From: Nonomuraea zeae
GTDB taxonomy: Bacteria > Actinomycetota > Actinomycetes > Streptosporangiales > Streptosporangiaceae
Length of the DNA: 64,000 nucleotides
Direction of reading: 5' to 3'
NCBI RefSeq assembly: GCF_005889725.1
Contig: NZ_VCKX01000001.1
Coordinates: 1 to 64,000, forward strand
Shown here: positions 1 to 7,678 of the stretch, piece by piece
Numbering within the stretch: the first letter of the stretch is position 1
Layout: each line of letters opens with the position of its first letter
Notes under the pieces: model-generated
Told to the model about the DNA's origin: nothing
Database searches by the model: none
The model's input: only the letters and a program-made list of their open reading frames with translations
Made by a program: the position numbers and the translations under genes

Positions 1-32
1 GGCTGATGAGGGAGGGAGGCGTCGGGCCTGGC

Positions 33-992
33 TCAGCGGGGGGCGTTGACCAGGCTGGTGCGGTGGTGGGCCACCAGCTCGGCCAGCTCGGGCTCGAACT
101 CGGCGACGATCTGCTTGACCCGGAACTCCGCGAGCGGGCCGAGGGTGTCGTAGACCTCCACGAACACGTCCCTCGCCGCGCTCCTGGGCCAGTCGGCAGG
201 CAGCAGCTCGGCCGGCAGGTCGGGGTCGTGGTTGGGGAAGGTCCGCCAGGTGTCCATGATGCCGCTGCGCGCCACGAGCGCCTCGGACGCGCCCACCGCC
301 CCCTTGCGGACGCGGACCAGCAGCGGCGAGTATTGCGCCACGAAGCCTTCGTAGGTGCGCCGGAGCTGGTCGAAGTCCCACGCCTCCTGCGGCGCCCGCA
401 TGCCGGGCAGGTCCAGGGCCCGGGCGCGCAAGATCGTGGACGTGGGCACCTGCAGCTCGGCGAGCACCGCCGCCGCGTCGTCGGCGTCCGCCGTGGGAGA
501 GACCCACAGCCCGTCGTAGAGCGGGGCGAAGCCCAGCCAGCGCAGCCGGGCGCGCAGCGCGTGCCGCAGGTCGCGCTGCTCCTCGGAGATGGAGAACGCG
601 GCCACCACCCAGGTCCCGTCCCACGCGTCCTGGTCCAGCCCGAAGGACATGATCCGCTGCCGCCCGTCCAGCAGGACGGCGGCGGCCCGGTCGGTGAGCC
701 GGTAGTAGGTGCGCCGCCCCACCTTGGACGACTCCAGCAGCTCGCGCCGCGTCAGGCGGGAGAGCGCGGCCCTGGCGGCCACGGCGGACACGCCGAACTC
801 CTCGGCCAGCCGCACCAGCGCCGCGGACGGCAACTGCTCGGGCCTGCTGATCCAGTAGTCGCCGAGCAGCGTCGTGATCAGATGCTGCGGAGGCGCACCC
901 ACCTGGAAGCGCGGGAGATCGACGTCGCCTGCCTCGGCCCATGCACCGTCAGTCACGGTAGGAGTATATGTATAACGCTTACGCATACGCAC
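33..992 (-). CDS. PaaX-family transcriptional regulator
   Basis: A 319-aa protein with an N-terminal winged-helix domain (about residues 35-95, with LVRLAEEFGVSAVAARAALS and SRLTRRELL) and a C-terminal PaaX-like domain (about 110-310, with the run DQAWDGTWVVAAFS-type beta segment and a Trp/Arg-rich middle). PaaX proteins are repressors of phenylacetate and other aromatic degradation genes and usually respond to a CoA thioester. This copy is not next to paa genes. It is the last gene of a minus-strand operon and lies 21 nt after the stop of a P450, so it probably controls the P450 pair. The ligand cannot be told from sequence. The family call is firm; the target is inferred from position. Confidence 0.85.
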   Translation of the reverse strand: MRMRKRYTYTPTVTDGAWAEAGDVDLPRFQVGAPPQHLITTLLGDYWISRPEQLPSAALVRLAEEFGVSAVAARAALSRLTRRELLESSKVGRRTYYRLTDRAAAVLLDGRQRIMSFGLDQDAWDGTWVVAAFSISEEQRDLRHALRARLRWLGFAPLYDGLWVSPTADADDAAAVLAELQVPTSTILRARALDLPGMRAPQEAWDFDQLRRTYEGFVAQYSPLLVRVRKGAVGASEALVARSGIMDTWRTFPNHDPDLPAELLPADWPRSAARDVFVEVYDTLGPLAEFRVKQIVAEFEPELAELVAHHRTSLVNAPR

Positions 993-1013
993 GCAATCGA
1001 ATCGTCGTACATC

Positions 1014-2324
1014 TCAGGCCGGCCGAAGCCGTACCGGAACGGACACGGCACCGATCTCGGGCATGCGCGCGCTCTCGGTCGGCCCGCTGACCTCGATCGC
1101 GGACGTGCGCCGCAGCAGCTCCTCCAGCGCGACGCGCATCGACAGCCGGGCCAGCGGCATGCCGGCGCACGCGTGCCGGCCGCGCCCGAAGGCCAGGTGC
1201 GCTGCGATGTTGGGACGTCCCAGGACGAACGTGTCGGGGTCGGGGAAGACCTCCTCGTCCCGGTTCGCAGAGGCGTAGACGAGCGTCACCGGCTCGCCGG
1301 GGCGGATGGTGCGCCCGTGCAGCTCGACCTCCCGGCTGACGGTGCGGGCGAAGCCGCGGTAGGGCGCGTACAGGCGCAGCAGCTCCTCCAGCGCCGCGGG
1401 CAGCAGCTCGGGGCGCGCCCGCAGCTCCGACTGGAGCTCCGGGTGCTGCGACAGGTGCACGCAGATGGAGCCGAGCAGGATGGGCGGCGCCACCATGCCC
1501 ACGACGAGGCACTGGCGCAGCGCGCCGACGATGTGCTCCTCCTCCAGCGGCCGGCCGTCCGGCCGTTCGGCCAGCAACGAGCTGGCCGGGTCCTCCTCGA
1601 CGGGGCGCGGGGACGCGCGGCGGTCGCGCACCAGGTCGCGCGCGATGCCGTACATGCGCTCGCTGGTCTCGTTGACCACGTCCCGGTCGAGTGCCCGCCA
1701 GGCCCGCACCCACCGCGCGGCGGTGGCGGCCAGCTCGGGGGCGAGCTCGGGGTCGAGGTTCAGCCATTCGGTGGTGACCCAGGCGGGGAACTGCGCGCCG
1801 AACTCCTGGGCGATGTCGCCGCCGCCGCGCTCGACGAGCGGGGTCAGCTCGCGGGCGGCGTGCGCGCGCAGCCGCGGCTCCAGGCGAGCGATGCGGGCCC
1901 GCTGGAGGGTGCGGTCCAGCGCTCTGCGATAGGGCGTGTGGGCGGGGGCGTCGTAGTTGAGCGGCGGGCGGCGCAGGCCGCGGGGGTCGCTCGGGACCAC
2001 GGCGCGCACCGAGGAGATGAAGGTCGCCGGGTCGCCGGCCGCGGCGGCCACGTCGGCGTGCCGGGTCAGCGCCCAGAAGCCGCCGTACCTGCTGCTGCGG
2101 GCCACCGGGCAGGAGCCGCGCAGCCGGGCGTACATCTCCAGGCTCTCGGGGGCCGAGCCCGCCTCGTCGGGGTCGAAGTCGTCGGGGACCACCGGATCGG
2201 GCGCCGCGACGTTGGCCGGGCCGGGCGCCGCGACGTTGGCCGGGCCGGGGGCCGCAGGGTTGGCCGCGCCGGGGGCCGCAGGGTTGGCCGCGCCGGGGGC
2301 CGTGCCGCCTGCCGAGCCGGTCAT
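1014..2324 (-). CDS. Cytochrome P450, first of an overlapping pair, non-canonical I-helix
   Basis: A 436-aa P450. The heme loop AFGRGRHACAG has its Cys ligand near residue 386, and the K-helix ExxR is in EELLRLYAP. The start chosen is the ATG whose last bases overlap the stop of the upstream P450 (ATGA); a start 15 codons earlier would run far into that gene. The N-terminus carries a low-complexity extension of Ala/Pro/Asn repeats encoded by 24-nt units. The I-helix segment reads VVGMVAPPI where most P450s have AGxET(T/S), so both the acid and the alcohol of the oxygen-activating pair are absent. No ferredoxin or ferredoxin reductase gene is adjacent. Substrate unknown. It is co-transcribed with its neighbours. 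Confidence 0.92.
   Translation of the reverse strand: MTGSAGGTAPGAANPAAPGAANPAAPGPANVAAPGPANVAAPDPVVPDDFDPDEAGSAPESLEMYARLRGSCPVARSSRYGGFWALTRHADVAAAAGDPATFISSVRAVVPSDPRGLRRPPLNYDAPAHTPYRRALDRTLQRARIARLEPRLRAHAARELTPLVERGGGDIAQEFGAQFPAWVTTEWLNLDPELAPELAATAARWVRAWRALDRDVVNETSERMYGIARDLVRDRRASPRPVEEDPASSLLAERPDGRPLEEEHIVGALRQCLVVGMVAPPILLGSICVHLSQHPELQSELRARPELLPAALEELLRLYAPYRGFARTVSREVELHGRTIRPGEPVTLVYASANRDEEVFPDPDTFVLGRPNIAAHLAFGRGRHACAGMPLARLSMRVALEELLRRTSAIEVSGPTESARMPEIGAVSVPVRLRPA
2200..2305 (-). repeat. 24-nt tandem repeats coding an Ala/Pro/Asn N-terminal extension
   Basis: Two pairs of 24-nt units lie in tandem near the 5' end of the P450 gene and encode APGAANPA (twice) and APGPANVA (twice), followed by a degenerate APDP. 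The units are in frame and nearly identical within each pair, which suggests recent slippage duplication. They precede the conserved P450 fold and are probably a disordered tail. Confidence 0.7.
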
Positions 2325-3544
2325 CGGGTGGCCGCCGTGAACCGCATGGGGACCGAGTTGGTGCCCCACTCGGCCCAGCTCGCCATCCTGACCTCGCCGC
2401 TCACCTCGAACGCCGACGTGCGCGCCAGCGCCTCCTCCAGGGTCGCGATCAGCATGATGCGGGCCAGCGGGGCGCCGGGGCAGGTGTGGACGCCGCTGCC
2501 GAAGGCGAGGTGGCGGGCGAGGTTCGGCCGGTCGAACCGGAACGTCTCGCCGTCGGGGAAGACCGTCTCATCGCGGTTGGCCGAGGTGTACACCAGCGCG
2601 ATGGGCTCACCGGCCTTGATCAGCCGGCCCCCGAACTCCACGTCTTCCCGCGCCGTCCTGGCCATCCCCCGGTACGGGCCGTACAGGCGGAGAAACTCCT
2701 CGACGGCGGCGGGGATGCGGGATGGGTCGGCGCGCAGCAGGTCCGCGAGCGCCGGGTCGCCGCTCAGGTGGACGAACATGTTCCCGATGAAGACGCTGGG
2801 CGCGACCATCCCGGTGACGAGGAGCTGGCGGACGCAGCCCAGCACCATGTCCGGAGGCAGGGGGTCGCCTTCGTACTCGGCGTTCATGAGGGCGCTAGCG
2901 AGGTCGTGGCCGGGGTCGATCGGGTGGGCGAGCCGCTCGTCGATGACCGCCTGGGCGATCTCGTACAGCCGGCGGCTCAGACGTACGACGTTATCCGTGT
3001 CGACCACTTGAATGGCTGCAACATACTGGGCGCTGATCTCCTTGATCAGCTCAGCCAGGTCGGTCGGCAGATTGAAGAACGCCGCGAAGACATGTGCCGG
3101 GAACTTCTGGGCGTAGTCCACCGAGACGTCCCCCTCGCCGGCGTCGATGAGCGGCTGGAGCAGCTGCACGGCGTACTCGCGCACGCGCGGCTCCAGGGCG
3201 GCCATCTTGTCCCGGGTGAAGAAGCGGTTGATCACCCGCCGGTAGGCCGTGTGCTCCGGCGGGTCGAAGTGCAGCGGCGGCCGGCGGCCGGTGAAGGCGA
3301 ACTTCGGCACCGTGTTCTGCACCGACGTGGTGAAAAGGGTCCGGCCGTCGAGGACGCGCTTGACGTCCTCGTAGCGGAACAGCGCCCAGAACCCGCCGTC
3401 ATAGGTCGTGCTGTGGGCGACGGGACAGGACGACCTCATCTCCTTGTACAGCGCGTGGGCGCTGGTGAAGGTCTCGGGGGCGCGGGGGTCGAAGTCATGG
3501 GTGACGTCGCGGTCGGATCCGATGTCCTGGTGGGGCGTGGTCAT
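2321..3544 (-). CDS. Cytochrome P450, second of the pair, non-canonical I-helix
   Basis: A 407-aa P450 and the first gene of the minus-strand operon. The heme loop AFGSGVHTCPG places the Cys ligand near residue 355. The ExxR motif is in EEFLRLYGPYRG, and the HxxxR-type meander region is normal. The I-helix reads VTGMVAPSVF: aligned to the usual AGxETT, the Glu/Asp is Val and the Thr is Ala, the same changes as in the downstream partner. The two proteins are clearly paralogous (shared SCPVA, GFWAL, RRPPL and LYxPYRG blocks) and may act as a pair or on consecutive steps. The stop overlaps the next start by ATGA. Family assignment is firm; reaction and substrate are unknown. Confidence 0.93.
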   Translation of the reverse strand: MTTPHQDIGSDRDVTHDFDPRAPETFTSAHALYKEMRSSCPVAHSTTYDGGFWALFRYEDVKRVLDGRTLFTTSVQNTVPKFAFTGRRPPLHFDPPEHTAYRRVINRFFTRDKMAALEPRVREYAVQLLQPLIDAGEGDVSVDYAQKFPAHVFAAFFNLPTDLAELIKEISAQYVAAIQVVDTDNVVRLSRRLYEIAQAVIDERLAHPIDPGHDLASALMNAEYEGDPLPPDMVLGCVRQLLVTGMVAPSVFIGNMFVHLSGDPALADLLRADPSRIPAAVEEFLRLYGPYRGMARTAREDVEFGGRLIKAGEPIALVYTSANRDETVFPDGETFRFDRPNLARHLAFGSGVHTCPGAPLARIMLIATLEEALARTSAFEVSGEVRMASWAEWGTNSVPMRFTAATR

Positions 3545-3836
3545 CTTGGCCTTTCGTCGCGCTCGCGGACTCAGCAGGGAGACCTTCTGACATTAGACAT
3601 TTATCATTACGTGCGTCAACACAGTGACGCTTATGTGTGCGCGGGCCACGGGGATGCAACTTTCAGGCGTCGGCAGCAGGGATCCGCAGCTCACCTCCGG
3701 GCGACTTCACCGGCAGGACACGAGATCTTGACAGCGCCTGTCGGCTCGCCAACACTCGGAGCCGCTCAACGGCATGTCACATACCGCAACCCGGCCCGGA
3801 GTGTTAGCGCTAACACCTCGTCTGGAGGTCCTTCAC
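3545..3836. promoter_or_regulatory. Divergent promoter region with two inverted repeats
   Basis: A 292-nt region between the minus-strand P450 operon and the plus-strand secreted protein, noticeably more AT-rich at 3590-3640. It holds an imperfect inverted repeat at 3613-3630 (arms GCGTCA and TGACGC), a possible operator for the PaaX-type regulator, and the perfect palindrome at 3801-3816 listed separately. No gene was seen inside it. Confidence 0.5.
3801..3816. promoter_or_regulatory. Perfect 16-bp palindrome, LacI-family-type operator
   Basis: GTGTTAGCGCTAACAC is its own reverse complement. The central AGCGCT flanked by TTA/TAA arms has the form bound by LacI/GalR-family repressors of secreted carbohydrate-active genes in actinomycetes. 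It lies 20 nt upstream of the ATG at 3837 and just before the GGAGGT ribosome binding site, so a bound repressor would block transcription. The cognate regulator is not in the window. Confidence 0.65.
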
Positions 3837-5588
3837 ATGAGACGACTGCGGGTGGCCGCGACCGCCCTCCTCCTGCTTGCCGGCCTGTTATCCCTGTCCA
3901 CGCCCCCCGCGGCGGCGGGCAGCGGGTCGGCGCTCGCCAAGACCGTCTACATCCCGTCGCGCTGGGCCACCACCGGCGAGGTGCCCTGGGTCCCCGAGCG
4001 GACGAAGGAGTCGGCCGATTTCATCCTGCTGTGGGGTGATCGATCGGGCACCGACCCCAGGAACGCCCCCTCGGCGTACCGCTTCGACCCCGACAACATC
4101 CTCGGCCAGCTGGAGAGTCTCTACTCCTTCTACGTGAACACCATGCGGTTCACGCCGGAGACCGGCCTGCTCGCCCAGCACAAGATCATCGTGATCATCA
4201 CCAGGACCTGGTCCACCGCCCCGCTGGACGCCTGGGCGACGGGCGGCTCGACCGACGGCAGGGTCGGCGTCATCAACATCGCCCCGGGGGCCGCGCAACC
4301 CGGCTCGTGGGGCCTGGCGCACGAGCTGGCCCACGTCTTCCAGAACTACACCTTCCTCGGCAGGTCCGGTTACGGCTTCACCCACCCGGGCTCCGGGACG
4401 TTCTGGGAGGCCAGCGCCGAGTTCATGGCCATGCAGGTCTACCCCAGGACGGCCGCGGGCGACCTCACCAGGTTCATCCGCACGGAGAACCTCGCCTACA
4501 GCAGCAGCCGCCACCACTACGGCGCCTGGATGCTGCTGCAGTACATCAAGGACCGCGACGGCCTGGCCATGTTCAACCGCCTGTGGAACGAGGCCAGGAA
4601 CACCGAGCACCCCCTGGAGGTCTACCGCCGCATCACCGGCATCGACCAGGCCGAGCTCAACCGGCGCCTCGGCGAGTACGCCCAGCGCAACGTCACCTGG
4701 GACTACTCCAACCGGGCCGACTTCATGCCGTTCATCACCGGCCTGTACCCGTTCGTCACCGCCTACAACGGCGTCGCGGTGGAGGCGGTGAACGCCGCGG
4801 CCGGCCACTTCCGCGTCTCCGACGCCCTCGCGCCCTCCGACTACGGCTACAACAAGATCCGCCTCGTGCCCGGCAGCGACGGCGCGCTCATCCGGCTGCG
4901 TTTCCGTGGCCACGTCAACGCCGCGGCGCAGTCCGGATGGTCGTACGGGTTCGTCGCCGTACGGAACGGCACGCCCCGGTACGGCCCCGTCCACAGCTCG
5001 TCCAACGGCGAGGTGACCTTTCAGACGCAGCCCGGCGAGAAGGACGTCTACCTCGTGGTCCTCGGCGCGCCGGGGACCGTGCACAAGTACGCCTACCTTG
5101 ACGGCTATCCGCGCAACTACCGCTACCCCTACCAGTTCCGCCTCCAGGGGGCGACGCCGTGGGGCTTCGAGCCGGGCCACGTACGGCCGTCCGCGCCGGG
5201 CAACGGGCACTGGCACTCCAACGGCGGCGGCTGGGTCGACAATCGGGCCAGCGTGGCCGCCACCGCCTACGTCGGCCCGCGAGCCGCCGTGTACGGCAAC
5301 AGCACCGTCAGCGGCAACGCCCGCATCGAGGACCTGGCCTGGGTCAACAGCGGCGCCACCGTCACCGGCAACGCCGTGGTCAAGAACAGCGCCCTCGTCC
5401 AGGGAGGGGCCAACCTGAGCGGTGGGGTGGTCGTCGGCGGCGACGCCGAGCCGGCCACGGCGTGCGGCTCGGGGACGTACCTGATGTTCAACCCGGATCG
5501 CCGCTGCGACGGCGGCGCGGGCGAGACGGACGTGAACCCGGCGCATCCCGTCTTCAGCGACAGCGACCTCGCCTTCGGCAGCGGCTGA
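3837..5588 (+). CDS. Secreted HExxH protein, Svx/AvrXca-like (DUF6055), with beta-helix tail
   Basis: A 583-aa protein starting at the ATG preceded by GGAGGT. It has a signal peptide (MRRLRVAATALLLLAGLLSL, then an AAA-type cleavage region). The central domain contains HELAH (His about residues 162 and 166) followed by an EASAEF segment, a zinc-metalloprotease-like arrangement. Fold and motif order resemble the Svx/AvrXca family. A C-terminal stretch of hexapeptide-like repeats (ASVAAT, AYVGPR, AAVYGN, STVSGN, ARIEDL, AWVNSG, ATVTGN, AVVKNS) predicts a short left-handed beta-helix. It is probably exported and may act on polymers in the environment; activity is inferred, not shown. The gene stands alone under a LacI-type operator. 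Confidence 0.75.
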   Translation: MRRLRVAATALLLLAGLLSLSTPPAAAGSGSALAKTVYIPSRWATTGEVPWVPERTKESADFILLWGDRSGTDPRNAPSAYRFDPDNILGQLESLYSFYVNTMRFTPETGLLAQHKIIVIITRTWSTAPLDAWATGGSTDGRVGVINIAPGAAQPGSWGLAHELAHVFQNYTFLGRSGYGFTHPGSGTFWEASAEFMAMQVYPRTAAGDLTRFIRTENLAYSSSRHHYGAWMLLQYIKDRDGLAMFNRLWNEARNTEHPLEVYRRITGIDQAELNRRLGEYAQRNVTWDYSNRADFMPFITGLYPFVTAYNGVAVEAVNAAAGHFRVSDALAPSDYGYNKIRLVPGSDGALIRLRFRGHVNAAAQSGWSYGFVAVRNGTPRYGPVHSSSNGEVTFQTQPGEKDVYLVVLGAPGTVHKYAYLDGYPRNYRYPYQFRLQGATPWGFEPGHVRPSAPGNGHWHSNGGGWVDNRASVAATAYVGPRAAVYGNSTVSGNARIEDLAWVNSGATVTGNAVVKNSALVQGGANLSGGVVVGGDAEPATACGSGTYLMFNPDRRCDGGAGETDVNPAHPVFSDSDLAFGSG

Positions 5589-5923
5589 GCCCGACCGGCG
5601 GTGGACTCGGTGATCGCGTTCCGCTCGGCCAGTGCTCCCCGGTGCTCGCCAGCGCCGCGACCGGCGGTGGACTCGGTGATCGTGTCCCGCTCGGCCATGC
5701 CCCCGTCGCAGGTCGGCACGACCTCGCCGCGCAGCGCGTGCTCGGCCAGGCGGGCGAGCATTCTGGCGTTGGCCGTCAGATGGGCCGGCACGTGCCCGCG
5801 TGGACCATCCGGGAAGCGCGGACGCGCCGGTCGCCGGGCTCGGCCAGGACCTCCTGAAGCGCGCGGTGCGCCTGGGCGGCCTCGGCCGCTGGCGGCTCCT
5901 CGCCCTCCTTAGGAGCCCTGCTT
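5589..5923 (-). pseudogene. Gene-less stretch with a 39-bp direct repeat, possible gene remnant
   Basis: No intact gene is seen. A 39-bp sequence at 5593-5631 recurs at 5659-5697 with two changes, spaced 66 nt. Read on the minus strand, this gives two copies of a 22-residue unit (ERxxITESTAG) inside an open frame without a clear start. The minus-strand frames nearby (for example ANARMLARLAEHALRGEV) look protein-like but are broken. Near 5911-5940 there is also a 15-bp tandem duplication (AGGAGCCCTGCTTCT) spanning the 3' end of the GNAT gene. This is best read as decayed coding DNA of unknown family. Confidence 0.35.
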
Positions 5924-6499
5924 CTAGGAGCCCTGCTTCTCAGAGCCCTCCTTGCCTGCGCGCCACTCCGGCGCGAGCACGGACCAGACCTCCACGTCGT
6001 GCCGCTTGCCCCGGTGCGGATAGCTTTCCCGCAGCACGCCGTCCTTCCTCATGCCGAGCCGCCGGGCCACGGCGATGCTGGCCGCGTTCCCCGCCGCGAC
6101 GAGCCACTCCACCCGGTGCACGGCCCGCTCCTCGACGGCCCAGTCGATGATCAGGCGGGCCGCCCGGGTGACGAGCCCCTTGCCGGCGGCGGCGGGCTCC
6201 AGCCAGCAGCCCGCCTCGGCAGTGCCCATCTTGATGTCCATCGTGCGGAAGAGGACTCCGCCGACCAGCTTGTCATCCACCCAGATGCCCCAGAGCCGCG
6301 CCGTGTCGGCGGCGGCCTTGTCCGCGTACGCCTGGAGGAACGCCCGGCTCGACGCCAGGTCCACGACCGCGTCCGGCAGCATGATGTACTGCCCGATGAA
6401 CTCCCTGCCCCGCTCCATGTGGGCCAGCAACTCCTCGGCCCGCCACGGCTCCAGCGGACGCAACTCCGCGCCGTCATCTCCCAAAGAGGTCGCGAACAT
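5924..6499 (-). CDS. GNAT family N-acetyltransferase (RimJ/RimL type)
   Basis: A 191-aa protein of the ribosomal-protein acetyltransferase-like GNAT group. It has an N-terminal RPLEPWRAEELLAHMERG segment, a central beta sheet with IWVDDKLVGGVLFRTMD, the acetyl-CoA loop as AGKGLVTRAARLIIDWAVEE, and the C-terminal GNAASIAVARRLGMRKDGVLRES that is typical of the family. It should transfer acetyl from acetyl-CoA to an amine, either a protein N-terminus or a small molecule. The last residues come from a 15-bp tandem duplication. An inverted-repeat operator lies 44 nt upstream of the start, and a second copy sits in front of the tetR gene, so TetR control is likely. Confidence 0.88.
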   Translation of the reverse strand: MFATSLGDDGAELRPLEPWRAEELLAHMERGREFIGQYIMLPDAVVDLASSRAFLQAYADKAAADTARLWGIWVDDKLVGGVLFRTMDIKMGTAEAGCWLEPAAAGKGLVTRAARLIIDWAVEERAVHRVEWLVAAGNAASIAVARRLGMRKDGVLRESYPHRGKRHDVEVWSVLAPEWRAGKEGSEKQGS

Positions 6500-6542
6500 T
6501 GGTCATCTCCACATTTATCGACCTAAGGAATGCAGTGACGAC

Positions 6543-6566
6543 GTAAGGTACCAGAAGTCCCTTAAT
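6543..6566. promoter_or_regulatory. TetR operator candidate, copy in front of the GNAT gene
   Basis: The inverted repeat has 7-nt arms AAGGTAC (6545-6551) and GTCCCTT (6557-6563) around a 5-nt spacer. Over 24 nt it matches the reverse complement of the sequence at 7595-7618 at 21 positions. The second copy stands between divergent membrane-protein and tetR genes, which points to a shared TetR site. Confidence 0.65.
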
Positions 6567-6570
6567 GTTG

Positions 6571-6942
6571 TCATCGGACCCGTCACGCGAACACCCCCGC
6601 CGACCAGGTTGCAGAGATAGCCGATGGCCATGAAGGCGACCGCGCCGGCGGCGTACGCGGCGGGATCGACCGAGAGCCGCCCCGACAGCCCCCATCACCC
6701 CTTCCACCAGGCGACGCCCGCGCACCCCACGAGCCCGGCGGTCAGCACCGAAGGCAGGCAGGGCGCCGACCAGCAGCGGGGAGCCCACGAAGATTGAGCC
6801 GGTGCGATGACGAACATGGCGGCCGGCCCGTACAGGACGACGGCGACGAGCACGCCGGCCGGCCAGGCAAGCCACCAGGCCAGGCGGTGCCGGGCAGCGC
6901 AACGAACGCCGGCAGCAGGGCCAGCACGATCCCGACCCGCAT
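6571..6942 (-). pseudogene. Decayed small membrane protein gene
   Basis: The remnant begins at an ATG one base after the stop of the VC0807-like gene (MRVGIVLALLPAFVALPG). The hydrophobic sequence then continues only after changes of frame: LAWPAGVLVAVVLYGPAAMF in one frame, LVGCAGVAWW and AVAFMAIGYLCNLVGG in another. At least two frameshifts are needed to join these transmembrane-like pieces. The parent family cannot be named. Position implies it was the second gene of the VC0807-like operon. Confidence 0.5.
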
Positions 6943-6943
6943 G

Positions 6944-7558
6944 TCAGCGGGCCGCGGCCCGGCTCAGCCGCGCGCGGCGGTAGAGCAGCGACCAGCCGAT
7001 CAGCAACGCGAACGTGGCGAGCTGGAGCACGGTGGACAGGCCCACCATCACATCGAGCGGCAGGCTGTAGATGAGCGGCACCCTGACGATCGACTCGGCG
7101 AGCAGCCCGGCGCCCCAGACCAGGGTCAGGGTGAGGAACACCTTGCGGAACTGGGGCGCGGACGCCCACAGCCGCTCCCATTCCGCGAGCTTGCCCGGGT
7201 CGCCGGCCGTCAGGCGGCGCATGAGGGCGTACATGAGGGGCTTGCCCACCAGGCAGGAGCCGAGCAGGAGCAGGCCGAGCAGCCCGGACAGGAACGACTC
7301 CTTGGCCAGCAGGAAGCGCGGGTCGCCGGTGACGAGGGTCAGCAGCGCGCCGGCCGCGAAGCCGGCGCACACCAGGGCGGCCAGGCCGTTGAACCGGCGT
7401 CCCACGACGGCGGCGAGCAGCACGCGGACGAGGGCCGCCGCCGCGCCCAGCAGCATCGAGCATTCCTCCGCCACGCCGAGCCTACGGCAGGCGTAGTAGA
7501 CCGCGACGGGCAGAACCACGTCCGGGATGAGTGTCTTGAGCAGGCTGGACTTGTTCAC
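6944..7558 (-). CDS. VC0807-like integral membrane protein
   Basis: A 204-aa polytopic membrane protein. About five or six hydrophobic segments are visible (starting DVVLPVAVYYACR, then LLGAAAALVRVLLAAVV, ALVCAGFAAGALLTLVTG, FLSGLLGLLLLGSCLVGK, FLTLTLVWGAGLLAESI and LQLATFALLIGWSLLYRR). The GDPRFLLAKESF motif and the KPLMYALMRR segment match the VC0807 family, whose function is not established. The gene is divergent from tetR, and the shared intergenic region contains the inverted-repeat operator, so it is probably the repressed target. It would have been co-transcribed with the decayed gene downstream. Confidence 0.7.
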   Translation of the reverse strand: MNKSSLLKTLIPDVVLPVAVYYACRRLGVAEECSMLLGAAAALVRVLLAAVVGRRFNGLAALVCAGFAAGALLTLVTGDPRFLLAKESFLSGLLGLLLLGSCLVGKPLMYALMRRLTAGDPGKLAEWERLWASAPQFRKVFLTLTLVWGAGLLAESIVRVPLIYSLPLDVMVGLSTVLQLATFALLIGWSLLYRRARLSRAAAR

Positions 7559-7594
7559 AGTGACTCCCCGAGGAGATGAAAGATCCAGTCCCCT

Positions 7595-7618
7595 ATTAAG
7601 GGACGTTTAGTACCTTAC
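7595..7618. promoter_or_regulatory. TetR operator candidate between divergent genes
   Basis: The inverted repeat has arms AAGGGAC (7598-7604) and GTACCTT (7610-7616) with a 5-nt spacer. It lies in the 120-nt gap between the VC0807-like gene and tetR, the usual place for a TetR autoregulatory site. A near-identical inverted copy at 6543-6566 precedes the GNAT gene. Confidence 0.7.
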
Positions 7619-7678
7619 AAATGGGTGCCCTAGGATGCAATAAGAGACGAACCGGACCGTAAACGTCAGGAGGAGCCC

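Noticed and set aside
6..3011. Long open frame of 1001 codons on the plus strand
   Set aside because: It runs antisense to the PaaX and P450 genes, which have clear motifs. Its translation is Gly/Arg/Val-rich without domains, typical of a GC-rich shadow frame.
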